From assembly GCA_035048815.1 (NCBI GenBank), contig JAUCBN010000024.1, forward strand, positions 3,966,001-4,030,000: a stretch of DNA of 64,000 bases. Direction: 5' to 3'. Positions 47,475 through 57,877 of the stretch are shown here, piece by piece. This DNA is from Abelmoschus esculentus. Taxonomy: Eukaryota > Streptophyta > Magnoliopsida > Malvales > Malvaceae. The position numbers were made by a program, and so were the translations under genes. Positions within the stretch are counted from its first letter, which is position 1; each line of letters opens with the position of its first letter. The notes beneath the pieces are model-generated. The model was not told the DNA's origin and searched no databases. It was given only the letters and a program-made list of their open reading frames with translations.

Positions 47475-50400
47475 TGGTACTCTTTAATGTCTCCTGATGG
47501 AGTAGATGTAGCATGCGCATTAATATAATTCACATCTTCTCTAGATACTCCGGACTGAGCCAAGGCCTTTTCTATGCAGCGAACTATACCAACTCCTATT
47601 TTCAGATTTCATGAGATGAATGTTAGTTTAATCTTTCATATCAGTATAATGTGCTGCCGCAGAAGCGAGAAATTAAGTTTAAAGGTTCATCCTTGGCACT
47701 AAAGAAATGCCCAAGTGCCTAAAAAAGGCTAAAGTCGACTACTGTTTATGTAGATTATATGTTACAGTCTTATCTTTGCAGCACTTCCATCAAAAAGAAT
47801 CAGCAGAACAATGTAAATATGACTGGTATTCTAGCAATGAATTTGAGAACAATAGATCAAGATGTATAAGCTTCATCTTAACTCTATCTTATGCAGAACT
47901 ATTATCATAAAAAATATTGCACAATACTTATTTCTCGTTGAAACAAAAGCGAAATACTAGATACAAATACAATACAGATTAGGAAAGAAAGAATTGTAAT
48001 AATATGGATGTGGCTTATTACCATCAGGGTGTGGCTCGGTCATATGATAGGCATCACAAGTGAAGCTCCCACCTAGGAATTCTGCATAGATGGTCGCACC
48101 TCTCCTCTGCAAAATGAGAGAACCAAAAATTGGTAAATCTTCCATCAAACAACGATCATAATCTACATTTCGGTAAATTCACCACAAACCGCAGGTGAAA
48201 ACTTATGGATCAGTGGCTTTGTAGAGTTAACGGCAGTGTACCTTAGCATGCTCCAATTCTTCTAAAATCAGAACCCCAGCACCTTCCCCCATAACAAATC
48301 CATCACGATTCTATGCAAAAAAAAATAGGATCACTATCAAAGTAAATAACACATGAATTGGACAGGAAATTTATGTGCACACACCTAATAAATATACAAT
48401 AAATTTGTTGAAAGCACTATTTGCAGCTGTATAACTTAATTCATAGTGTTGTCACCTAAAAGAGTTATAGGGCATGACTCATGATAACAGTACTAGACTC
48501 TATTTTTCATAACAAAATAACAAGGCTGTTTTTATTCGACAACACGGAGATAAAACCAGCTGTAAAAGGAAAAATGAAGGTCCAGATTCTCAAGAGTTAT
48601 TGAAACATTACACTGTCCCATGGACGTGAAGCTTTGGTAGGATCACCATTCCTCTCAGAGAGTGCTCTGCATGCGACAAATCCTCCCAACCCTGATTTTA
48701 AAAAATAAATAAATCATAAAACAGAGTATATTTGGTTGTACCAAGTTGAAAGATTATAAAATGTGTTAAATAAGAAAGCAAGTAAAAATACCAATGGGTA
48801 TAATTGCAGCATCAGAGCCACCACAGAGCATCATATCCTACAATTTGTTTCAAACACCTCAAATATACCACATTTGGATTATATCGTGATATGGTAGAAT
48901 TGTTTTTTGCTCAACTTACAGCTTCACCTCTAATTATGTGGTTTGCTGCATTTAATATGCAAAAGTTGCTTGTTGCACATGCAGTGGATATAGAATAGTT
49001 AGGACCCATCCATCCCTGAAGAAAATCATCAGTTTAAAGCTTGAAGTTCAAACTTTTACAGCCATCAAGATACACTTTTTTATATTGCAGAATCTAAATT
49101 TTAGGCTAACCAAATCCATTGCTAGCATTGCAGAACCCATATTTGTAGTAGCAAATGGTATGCAAAATGGATTCATCTTCCTGTATGAAATCCGCAAAGC
49201 TTCAACTGCATCGTTGAAAACCTGTTCATCCCACAAACAACCTATGTGAATCAATGGATGGACAAAGAAAATATACATTGCAAAGGAGTTGTTCCTTAAT
49301 CCAGTTTTACAGTCAAGTCGATGTCTTGCTGGTGCCATATTCCAATTGATAAATAGATGTGTGTTATAAAGTATAGACTACAGAATTTACCTTCATACCA
49401 CCCATTGCTGAACCAATCAAAACTCCACATTTCTCTTTATCTAATTCCTCCATTACATCTTCAGTTACTCCACCATTTTCCAAGGCTTTCTTTCCAGCAA
49501 TAAGCATATAAAGCATAAACTTATCCATCCTCTTGGAAAGTTTTGGTGCAATCCATCCATCGGCTGACAAAGATTTGATCTCGCCAGCAATTCTCTGGAG
49601 AAAGAACACGAGAGGACTAAGAACAAGCACTTGTTCAGAAAACAGCAAATGAGAGATTCGAAACACAACTTACGGTCGGAAACTGAGTGCAGTCGAAGGC
49701 CTCGATTTCACTTATACCACTGACACCCTCTAGCAAATTGTTATAGAAGACATCGGGGTCATGACCAAGTGGAGTTGCCACTCCCATCCCAGTCACAACA
49801 ACCCGTCTTTGCTTCATTGGAGGTTTCTGCTTTGTAGTGATTTCTCTAGCAGGTTGCACGGCTATAGCCATTGCTTCTCCTGTGTTTTTAAATGAATTAA
49901 CCAGCAAATTACAGTTAGACATAATTTAACAGGTAAGTTAAAGTAAATTCTGTGCATTAAGAAATTTATGTTCCCTATCACCACAGTTTAGCAGAAAATA
50001 TAAACACATAAACAATCACATATGCACAAAAAAACAAGAAATTCAGCAAGAACAAACAAATATGTTCCTATAAGATACCAATTACCAAGGAGCAAATCAA
50101 TGAAAAAACAAATACTAGGATGCTCACCAAGACAAGACAATAAATAAAACAAAAAAAATCTATGTATGCATGCATGTATTTAAGCGTATACATAGAGAAA
50201 CAAAACAAAACAAAATAAAAACACACTTATGTGAGAAAGGGTCAAATCCAAACAACAAAATAAATGAAATGTAGCATAAAGAAGACTAAACTTGTGTCGG
50301 GTATTAAACAAATAAAAAAGCTAAAAAAGAAGAACAACAAAAGAACCCAGATTCCTAATGATGCTAAAGTTTTACCAGAACGGGTGGCTCCTCGATTGAT

Positions 50401-50748
50401 CCTCCGGTGCCTCCGATTATATTCGAATGAAACATGTTTTGATTCAAAAAAGGACGAGGACCTTCCATTTTGACCAAAACGGCTACCGTTGTTAAAGCAA
50501 CGGTAGTCATTACAGGGCTCAAAAGCCAAGCAGGAAGTCATGGAGCCTTGAAATAGTAATACACGAAATGAAGAAACCGAACCACCGTCTGTGCTTCTGG
50601 GTGAGCCACCGCTGCATGGAGCAATAAGAGTTTTCCGTCTATTGCTAGCCCAATGGCCGGGTCTCTTTGAAGATGAAGATACCGGTGAATGCAGCAGCGG
50701 GGAGTGTGCCTGGTTACATAGAGGACTCGCCAAAGATGGAGATGCCAT
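47453..50748 (-). pseudogene. KASII: 3-oxoacyl-ACP synthase II (KASII), 3'-truncated
   Basis: This is a plastid enzyme that elongates 16:0-ACP to 18:0-ACP. Exons on the minus strand are 50748-50376 (transit peptide), 49879-49674, 49594-49391, 49221-49111, 49015-48920, 48837-48792, 48691-48612, 48310-48242, 48106-48022 and 47595-47453. All joins use GT/AG and keep frame. Visible motifs are RRVVVTGMGVATPLG, GVLIGSAMGG, GPNYSISTACATSN with the catalytic Cys near residue 311, DGFVMGEGAGVLILEELEHA, and NAHATSTPSGD with the first catalytic His near 451. After EYQA the frame adds a few residues and stops at 47453. The last 85-90 residues of the family, with the GHLLGAAGG His/Lys region, are absent and no donor site is present. 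It therefore cannot be a normal active KAS. An intact paralogue is expected elsewhere. Confidence 0.88.
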
Positions 50749-50994
50749 CACGAAAGAAGAATAAAAAACCCCAAAAAACAATAAAAACTGAAAAAATAAC
50801 AGAGATTGAAGAATTGGGCTTAAGGGACCAGACCGAATACATTAAAACATCGATTGTATCGAACCAACCATTGCAAAGAATCCAAACCTAAATCAAATAT
50901 TGATTTATCAAAATAATCTTTGAAGTTTGTGTTTCTTTATAATAAGTTTAAACATTATTAAATAATAAAGTAGAATCAGGTTGCTCCTCTCAGA
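50749..50994. promoter_or_regulatory. Upstream region of the truncated KASII gene
   Basis: It is AT-rich with a moderately mixed 150 bases next to the ATG at 50748. I cannot place a clear TATA box. Confidence 0.3.
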
Positions 50995-51490
50995 TAAGAA
51001 AAATAGGTACGGGTACGGAAATCGAATTCGATGGGTTTCGATCTGGTTTTAATAGATCGGATTTTTTTAAAAAAATTTGGGTTTGGGTCGGGTTCGAATT
51101 TAGGATGAAAAAATTTAATCCGACCCGGGATTAATAGTGTAATTTTTCTATATATATTTTAGGGATATTTACAATTATGATCTCTCTTTAAATATATTTA
51201 TATAATTATGTCACTAAAATTATTTTTTTATAATTAGGTCACTAAAATTTTATTTTATTTTATTTATAATTAGATCCTAAATTTTATTTTTTTACAATTA
51301 AGTTCCTAAAATTTAAATTTTTTAATGATTTAGGCCGGGTCAAATTTTTTTTACCTAAAATCGGGTCGGGTGGCGGGTGAAGGATATGTTTTTTCGGGTC
51401 GGGTGCGGGTGGCGGGTGAAGGGTATGTTTTTTCGGGTCGAGTGCGGGTGAGTCGAAAATCCGACCCGACCCTTGCCCATCTCTAAAGAA
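50995..51490. repeat. Repeat rich in cgggtcgggt words, with a 45-base duplication
   Basis: The left part has gtttgggtcgggttcgaat and the right part ends aatccgacccgacccttgcc, an inverted relation. Within 51360-51450 a unit of about 45 bases (gcgggtgaaggatatgtttt then tcgggtcgggtg) occurs twice. There is no coding sequence. Confidence 0.6.
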
Positions 51491-51565
51491 AAATGAGCAG
51501 AAATTATATGTCTCTTTCTTGTGCTTGTTTAACCATTTATTAGACTCTACTCTTTCGTTATATTT

Positions 51566-51742
51566 TTTTGAATTAGCTAATAATAATTACAAGTAGTATT
51601 TATTTTAGAATATAATCTCTATAATTTGAGATTGGTTACTTAATCACTCTGCTAACATCATTGGTGCTCGAACCCATAAACTCTAAAAACAATAATCGTT
51701 CTTTTATCCCTTAAGCTAAAGGATTCATGCCTCTTTCATGAA
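51566..51742 (-). mobile_element. tRNA-derived SINE-like copy 3
   Basis: Read on the minus strand it has an A-box-like tttagcttaagggataaaag, a B-box-like tatgggttcgagcacc, then a body like caaattatagagattatatt and a tail tagctaattcaaaaaa. The order of blocks matches the copy at 20263-20432. Confidence 0.65.
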
Positions 51743-53070
51743 ATTTTTGAACCTTAGAATAATAAAACTATATAATTTACTAATTATATATATACTTCCA
51801 TAAAGCTTTTGATTAATTTAATGGGATGAGTTAATCGTATTATGAATTTAATAAAAACAATTAATAAATATTTTTTTGAAAATATAAATATTATTATAGA
51901 GATGCGAATTACATGAAAGTTGAATCCTTAGATTTTTCACACAAAATGAAGAAGACAGCAACCATTTATACCGAAGATTTTGGATAAATACAATAAAAAC
52001 GATCATATAAAATTTAAAAAAAATTAAAATTTTGATAATTTATACTCATTAAATGTTAATCTCGAAATTTATTATAAAATTTTGAAAATTCTCTTAAAAA
52101 ACAGGCAACGGCTTTATGTTACCTTTCATGTACATGGAATGTAAGTTAATTCGGAGTATTAAATTATGGTTGTGATCATGGTTGTAGATACAGTTACATC
52201 GATTGCGGATGCTACAGTTTCTTTTTTAAATATAACTATGGTTTTAGATGTAGTTACGGTTTGCTGTGTCGTGGAAACCTCCGAAATCGTTACGATACGT
52301 GGTTACGCTACCTTACAGTTCTGATTTAGTACCGAGTTATCTCGCTTTATAAACTATTTGAGTGCATGACCATGAAGCTCATACTTTCTCTTATCACTCT
52401 GTCTGCAGTCTGCACTGTTGATAAGCTAGCAAATGTCGCCAAATGGAAAACCCAAGATGCAAACTTTATTTCCTTGATAAGAGATTGACTGCTGGTCTCA
52501 TACAGACATGAACTGATGTTGTAGTGTGCTTCCATTGGAGAACTCAGCCAAGAAAATTTTCAACTTCTGTAGGTGAGATGCCTGAAAACCATTTTTCATA
52601 GAACGTAAATACAGTTCGGATGTTTAATGGCAACGATAATCGGAAGAACATCGGACGTTGACGACATCACTGATCCAAACACTATTCAGTGACGAAGAAA
52701 ATGGAGGAAGATGGTGACCACATTAAAAGTATTAACATTTTTATCATAAATTTAAAAATTTAACGATTATGGATAACGTGATAAACTAAATTTATCTGTA
52801 AACCCGTGAAATTTTGAATAAATCTAGTAAATGAAAGCTGATTAACTTAATACTACATTTTCTTCGATAAGATATTAACTTCTTTACTACATCATCTCTT
52901 ATATTCTATTACACAGCCACAACTTTTCCTTGTAGCTTTTCAAATGATGATACACTAGACAATAATACTTTGCTTTACATTTTTTTTTTTACTTTTAATA
53001 CAATTAGCAGAAAGTATATGTGGACGTACAAAAATTGTCCCCTCCAAATATCTGGATACTGTTGTCCCTA
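51743..53070. other. Intergenic DNA with a genic-looking patch
   Basis: The stretch 52140-52330 has repeated tagttacggttt/tagatacagttac words. The stretch 52330-52720 has a composition near that of exons, and the minus strand reads SSQSLIKEIKFASWVFHLA and ADRVIRESMSFMV without stop for 62 codons. I do not recognise it. The last part is the 3' flank of the second ERF gene. Confidence 0.4.
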
Positions 53071-53667
53071 CTAGAAACTCCATAGAAATGGCTCTGGATC
53101 AAGAATCTCATCCTCTTCACAGTCCATGTAAGGAACCGATGATCCCAGAAACTCACTTGAAAAATCATCCAATTCAGGGAATATACCATACCCAGAACCA
53201 TTGGCCAAAACATCCAGAAACGAACCCTCCTCGCCAAGATCACCGTCCAACCCTACTGTCTCCACCGAAACCGACGGCGAAGGGGATGTCGTTTGAAACC
53301 CAGACCTGGACTGCTCCGAATGGCTCCTCCCAGGCTCTGAGTTGGCGAAACGTGCAGCCACTTCTTGGATTTCGGAGTGCGTCATGGACCGACCATTGGC
53401 TATATCCGGTAGGTTATCAGGGAAGTTGAACTTGGCAGAACGACCACGTAAACAGAAAAGAGCCGCGTCGAAAGCACGTGCTGCTTTCTCAGCAGTGTCG
53501 TAAGATCCCAACCAAATCCTTTCCCGACTGTTGGGGAGTCTGATCTCCGACACCCATTTCCCCCAGTTTCGCTTCCGAGCACCCTTGTATCGTGCATGGC
53601 TTCTCTCACTCTTGGCCTCGGTCTCCGTCTCGGTCGCAGGGTTGTGGCTTACGTGTTGTTTCACCAT
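53071..53667 (-). CDS. AP2/ERF transcription factor, DREB group II (A-5) type, paralogue
   Basis: This is a single-exon gene of 198 residues starting MVKQHV. The AP2 domain is at about 26-85: ARYKGARKRNWGKWVSEIR, then RIWLGSYDTAEKAARAFDAA and LFCLRG. A conserved HSEIQEVAARFAN block follows, then a Ser-rich and acidic region (DGDLGEEGSFLDVLAN) likely to activate transcription, and the C-terminal FLWSF. It shares the start, AP2 block, post-AP2 block and FLWxF end with the gene at 11933-12586. One AP2 position is unusual: KGARK instead of the common RGVRK. A TATA box lies 95 bases upstream of the ATG, and two G-boxes farther upstream suggest stress or light control. Confidence 0.93.
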   Translation of the reverse strand: MVKQHVSHNPATETETEAKSERSHARYKGARKRNWGKWVSEIRLPNSRERIWLGSYDTAEKAARAFDAALFCLRGRSAKFNFPDNLPDIANGRSMTHSEIQEVAARFANSEPGRSHSEQSRSGFQTTSPSPSVSVETVGLDGDLGEEGSFLDVLANGSGYGIFPELDDFSSEFLGSSVPYMDCEEDEILDPEPFLWSF

Positions 53668-53760
53668 TGTTGAATGTTTTTTCTATCTTCGGAATTGTTA
53701 AGATGTTCTGTAAGAGATTTGATTGTTTTTGTTTGATGAAATATGGGAATTTGCGTCTCT

Positions 53761-53952
53761 AATATATATACAGAGTGACGGAGGTTGGGGACGAAGAGAT
53801 CGTCTGACTGGAGAGTGATCGGTCAAAGAAAGTGAGGCGCGTTTGATCCAGATTTTAGAAGCCGTAAAGCGCTAAAGGACGGACACGTGGCATACAGCTG
53901 TTACTATTACGTTGCTACGCGGGCGGGTTCACGGAGGAATTTCCACCACGTG
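53761..53952 (-). promoter_or_regulatory. Promoter of the second ERF gene: TATA, W-box and two G-boxes
   Basis: A TATA run is at 53761-53770. A W-box (ggtcaa, i.e. TTGACC on the minus strand) is at 53821-53826. CACGTG G-boxes lie at 53884-53889 and 53947-53952. The distances to the ATG at 53667 are about 95, 155, 220 and 280 bases. Confidence 0.65.
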
Positions 53953-53959
53953 CGCCTTG

Positions 53960-56394
53960 TAATTACTCGTGCCCAAATTCATCTACAGCCGTTTTCTTTA
54001 TTGATTTTGTTTGGGTTAATCACTTAATAGGGTCTCCAAATTATGGATAATTTCTATATTAGTTTCTAAACTAAAATTAAATCTTACGATGCTATGATTT
54101 AATTATGAGTATTTAAAATTATCCGATTCGATTGATTTAATTCGATAAATTAAAATAAAATTACAGAGTAATTTTTGAAAAAAATTATTCGAATTAGATC
54201 AAGAATCCGGCCTAAAATTATTGAGCCGGGCTTGAGTTATTTTTTTAAATTCTCGTGTACCCGACTAATATATATATATATATTCATTTTAAATTATATT
54301 TTTATTTTAAATTTTTTAATATTCATACTTTAAATTAGTTTTATGTTTGTATTATATATTATTAAATTATATATTTTAATTTTTAAAATTCTAAATATAT
54401 TTGTATTAATTTATTAATACAAAAAACGAGATTAATATTTTTAATATTATTTTAATGATAAATTTTAATATATATATATTTTAAAATTAGTTTTAAATCA
54501 CTCGTCTGGACATGAATTATAAAATTTATGTTTAATATGTGATTTTTAAAATTTTAAAATAAAAAATTTAAAAATATAAGTTAAGTATCTATTATCTTAT
54601 TAGTTGAGTATTCGAGTTTTATAAATATATGATAACAAATATCCAATTTAAATAAATCAGAATACGGGATAAATTTCTAATACACAAAATACTAGATATT
54701 CGAAAAGCGAATACTCAAAAATAATCACTCTTAAATTTAATATAATTTATTATTTAAACACGTATAAATTAATAAAAATTTATAAACATAAAAATTGATT
54801 TTTCATGTCACTCCTTTAATTTGGACGGCATTTTATTTTCATGATTTTATTATAATATTTTGATGTTTAAAGATTAATTTAAAGTTGGCTTTCGATTAAC
54901 AAAAACATATAAAAACCTATTAAATTCTTAACGAACTTCTGTTCAATATCATATAAAAATATAAAAATCTCGTTAATTAACTAATATATTAAATATCAAT
55001 TATAATTAAAAAAAATTACAAGTTTTTTTTATGATTTTAAATAGTATTCAAATATATAGTTATAATTTATATAAACACTATATAATTTTTTAATATTTTT
55101 AAGAAATTGATTTTTATAATTTTTTATACTTTGTACTAATGATTATAACTTTAATGATCTTTTTGTACGTTGACAACGTTATACCTCAAGTTAACACGTG
55201 TCACTAATCCATTGGTTCATTAGTGATTTGACCGTTAAGTTGTTTACTACTAACAAAATCTGTTAACAAAGAGATTTAATTAATTGGGTAAATTACAACG
55301 TTGTTGTTCAATTATCTTCTCATTTTGGCCACTCAACTATCTTTTCATCCATTTTGATCACTTAATTTTTAAAATTTTAATTTAACAACAAAACTTTTAT
55401 ATTATTCTTATTTTTTATATTTTAGATTATTGTTTTAATTATTTTGGTATGATATAACATATTTAATATTATTGAATATAAAATTAATTTAAAATAAAAT
55501 TATACATTATCCTTATTAAATTTAAAATATACTTTTGAAAATTATTAATTTTTATACCTAAACCTTAAATTACAACCCCATTTGAAGTTATAACTATTTA
55601 CTGGTTAACCAAAAAAATTCTTCAAGATCTGAACGGTGAAAGTTTTTATCAACACGACGAATAAGATATTGTAAAACGAGTTTTAACTGGCGATGAAACA
55701 AGAAGACTGAGGAGAAAAAATATTAGAATTATTTCGATTTTAGTATAATTAAAATGATCAATTTGTTAGAATTTATAAACATAAATTGTTCGATTCAAAA
55801 TTTTTAAAAATTATAATTTTTATTTGAAGAAATATTTTTTTATAAATTATTTAAACTTTTTTAATAAAAAATCTAAATTTCAAAATTTTTACTCTAATTT
55901 TAATACGTATGTTACGATTAATATATTTGCTTTATGTTTTTACATTTTTTAATGTTAATACAATATATTGTATGTTTTATTTTTTTTATATAACTAAAAG
56001 AGACCATGTCATAAATTTCTCCCGTATCAAATAAAGTTGCAAAAAATATAAATTCTTAATTATTTTTTTTTTTAATTTTAAAAATAATAAATCATAAACA
56101 CACTGTAGTTATGAAGATGCAATAAGTTGGCACGTGGACATTTCTTTTTCTTCATACCTACACACTTAGATTCTATCGCAATCGTCATAGATATTACGAC
56201 AAATAATGAGACATCAAAAAAATTGCGGCGCTGTAAAATCTTATGGTCCGAATTTCATTCGGGATTTTTTGGAATTTTATCGTAACAAAAATATATATAC
56301 GACGGTATTATCAATCTTATATATTCGTCGTAAAATTTAAAAGTTTATAATCGTTTTAATTTGTAGATTTAAAAATCTAATTTGGAGTATGCGA
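53960..56394. other. AT-rich intergenic DNA
   Basis: No gene or RNA gene is seen. The stretch 55285-55375 (ggtaaattacaacgttgttg; ccactcaactatc) resembles one arm of the TIR elements at 31919 and 41638, without a partner arm. The stretch 54230-54300 contains a TA microsatellite. Confidence 0.45.
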
Positions 56395-56575
56395 GTTTAA
56401 GTGTAAGATTTATAATTTAAGGATAATGATTAGAATTTAAGGTTTAAAGGTAGGTTTATAAGTTAAAACTCAGACCTAACTATATTACCTAACTTCTAAA
56501 CCCTAAATTCTAACTTTAAAACCTAAAATTTAGTCATCATCTTTAAATTCTAAACTCATGTACCTAAAACTGAAA
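56395..56575. repeat. Inverted repeat with telomere-like words
   Basis: The left half (gatttataatttaaggataa onward) is the imperfect reverse complement of the right half (ctaaaccctaaattctaact onward). The centre is near 56490. Confidence 0.55.
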
Positions 56576-56624
56576 CATCCATCGGTGTATAGGATATAAA
56601 TCCATAAAGATATCAAATTATTTG

Positions 56625-56629
56625 AATTC
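56625..56629. repeat. Target-site duplication of the Gypsy element (left)
   Basis: The five bases AATTC recur exactly at 61577-61581, just after the right LTR. Confidence 0.9.
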
Positions 56630-56920
56630 TGTTAAGGAAGCAGATATGACTACTGTAGGAGATGAGCATGTATCTGAGGGAGAGATGGATTATCATCCGA
56701 CAGTTAATCAAGAAGTGCGTAAGAGTACGAGAGAGAGAAAACCACCAAAGGCTCTAGCTGATTTTATACGGTTATGAATATTAGGAATATAGATAAGTTA
56801 AGTTTGTAAAAACAGGGTTGTTCAAGAATTATCTTTGAAATTTCCAACTTTCTTCTTATCTATCGTCTATTTCTTTCTTTTCATGTTCTACGGTTCTTCT
56901 TGGATAGTTGAATCATAATA
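56630..56920 (+). repeat. Gypsy element, 5' LTR
   Basis: It begins TGTTAAGGAAGCAG and ends GAATCATAATA. The final CA seen in the 3' copy has become TA here. Confidence 0.9.
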
Positions 56921-56948
56921 TTTTGGTGCTTTCATTGATTTTATCACT

Positions 56949-57877
56949 ATGGTAAATCATTCAGACTCGATTAAAGCTCTTCAAGATACCACCGGCCGCC
57001 ATGAGCAATTGTTAACATCGCTCCAAAAATTCACAGAGGATCAGAAACAGTGGAACGCTACCACACAACTACTCTTGAAAATATGGCTCGTAATTTACAG
57101 TCCATTTCCAATCAGTTTGGAGCATCTGCAACCACGTCTGGTGAGGGTGAAGTGTCCGGTGATAGCATTGTTCTTCGAGGAAAAATAAAAGCACGTACTG
57201 ATGTAGAGGATGTGTTTCCTTTTTCTCCGAAACCAGTCCAAGTCGAGTTACCCTTATTTACCGGCAAGGATCCAGAGGAGTGGCTAGCATCAGCACATGA
57301 TTTTTTTGAGTTTTATGGTACTGAAGACCACCACCGTGTTACCATGGCTTCTTTTCGGATGGACGGCACGACAAAAAAATGGTTTTGTTGGATGCAACGC
57401 CAAAAATAATTGGCAGGCTGGAATCATCTAGTTGATGTAATTCGGAAATGTTTCACAATAATGAAAGTCGAATTGCTGGCAGGACAACTATAAAAGTTGA
57501 TTCAAACTATAACAGTGGAAGAATATCAATCACGATTTGAAGATTTAGCGCTACGTACCCATAATTTGTCTGATGAATTTCTTACGAAATGCTTTATTTC
57601 CGGGTTGCGTTCAGACATTAAAAATAAAGTATTGGCACATCGATCCACGTCCATGACTGAAGTTCAGGCATTGACACGTTTCCATGAAGCAAGGATTAGT
57701 GATTGTCGTAGACAATTCAGTCGAGCAACGAGTTCAAAGCTTCCACCACTTCTACCCACACCAACTGTATTTTCTTCGGGTCCTAAACACCAGTCAGAAC
57801 GTTCACAAGTAGATCAAATTGCAAATGTTCCTACTATGCAACATCGTAGAATTTCCTCGGCAGAAGCTCAAGCATGA
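56949..57877 (+). pseudogene. Gypsy gag remnant
   Basis: It starts at the ATG at 56949, which fits the distance from the LTR. A frameshift is visible near 57074. Two further stops near 57407 and 57491 break the retrotransposon gag domain (LPLFTGKDPEEWL; ITVEEYQSRFEDLALRTHNL). A zinc knuckle follows near 57890: the CYYC half is present, but only three residues separate it from the next Cys, so the centre with the His is deleted. Confidence 0.8.
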
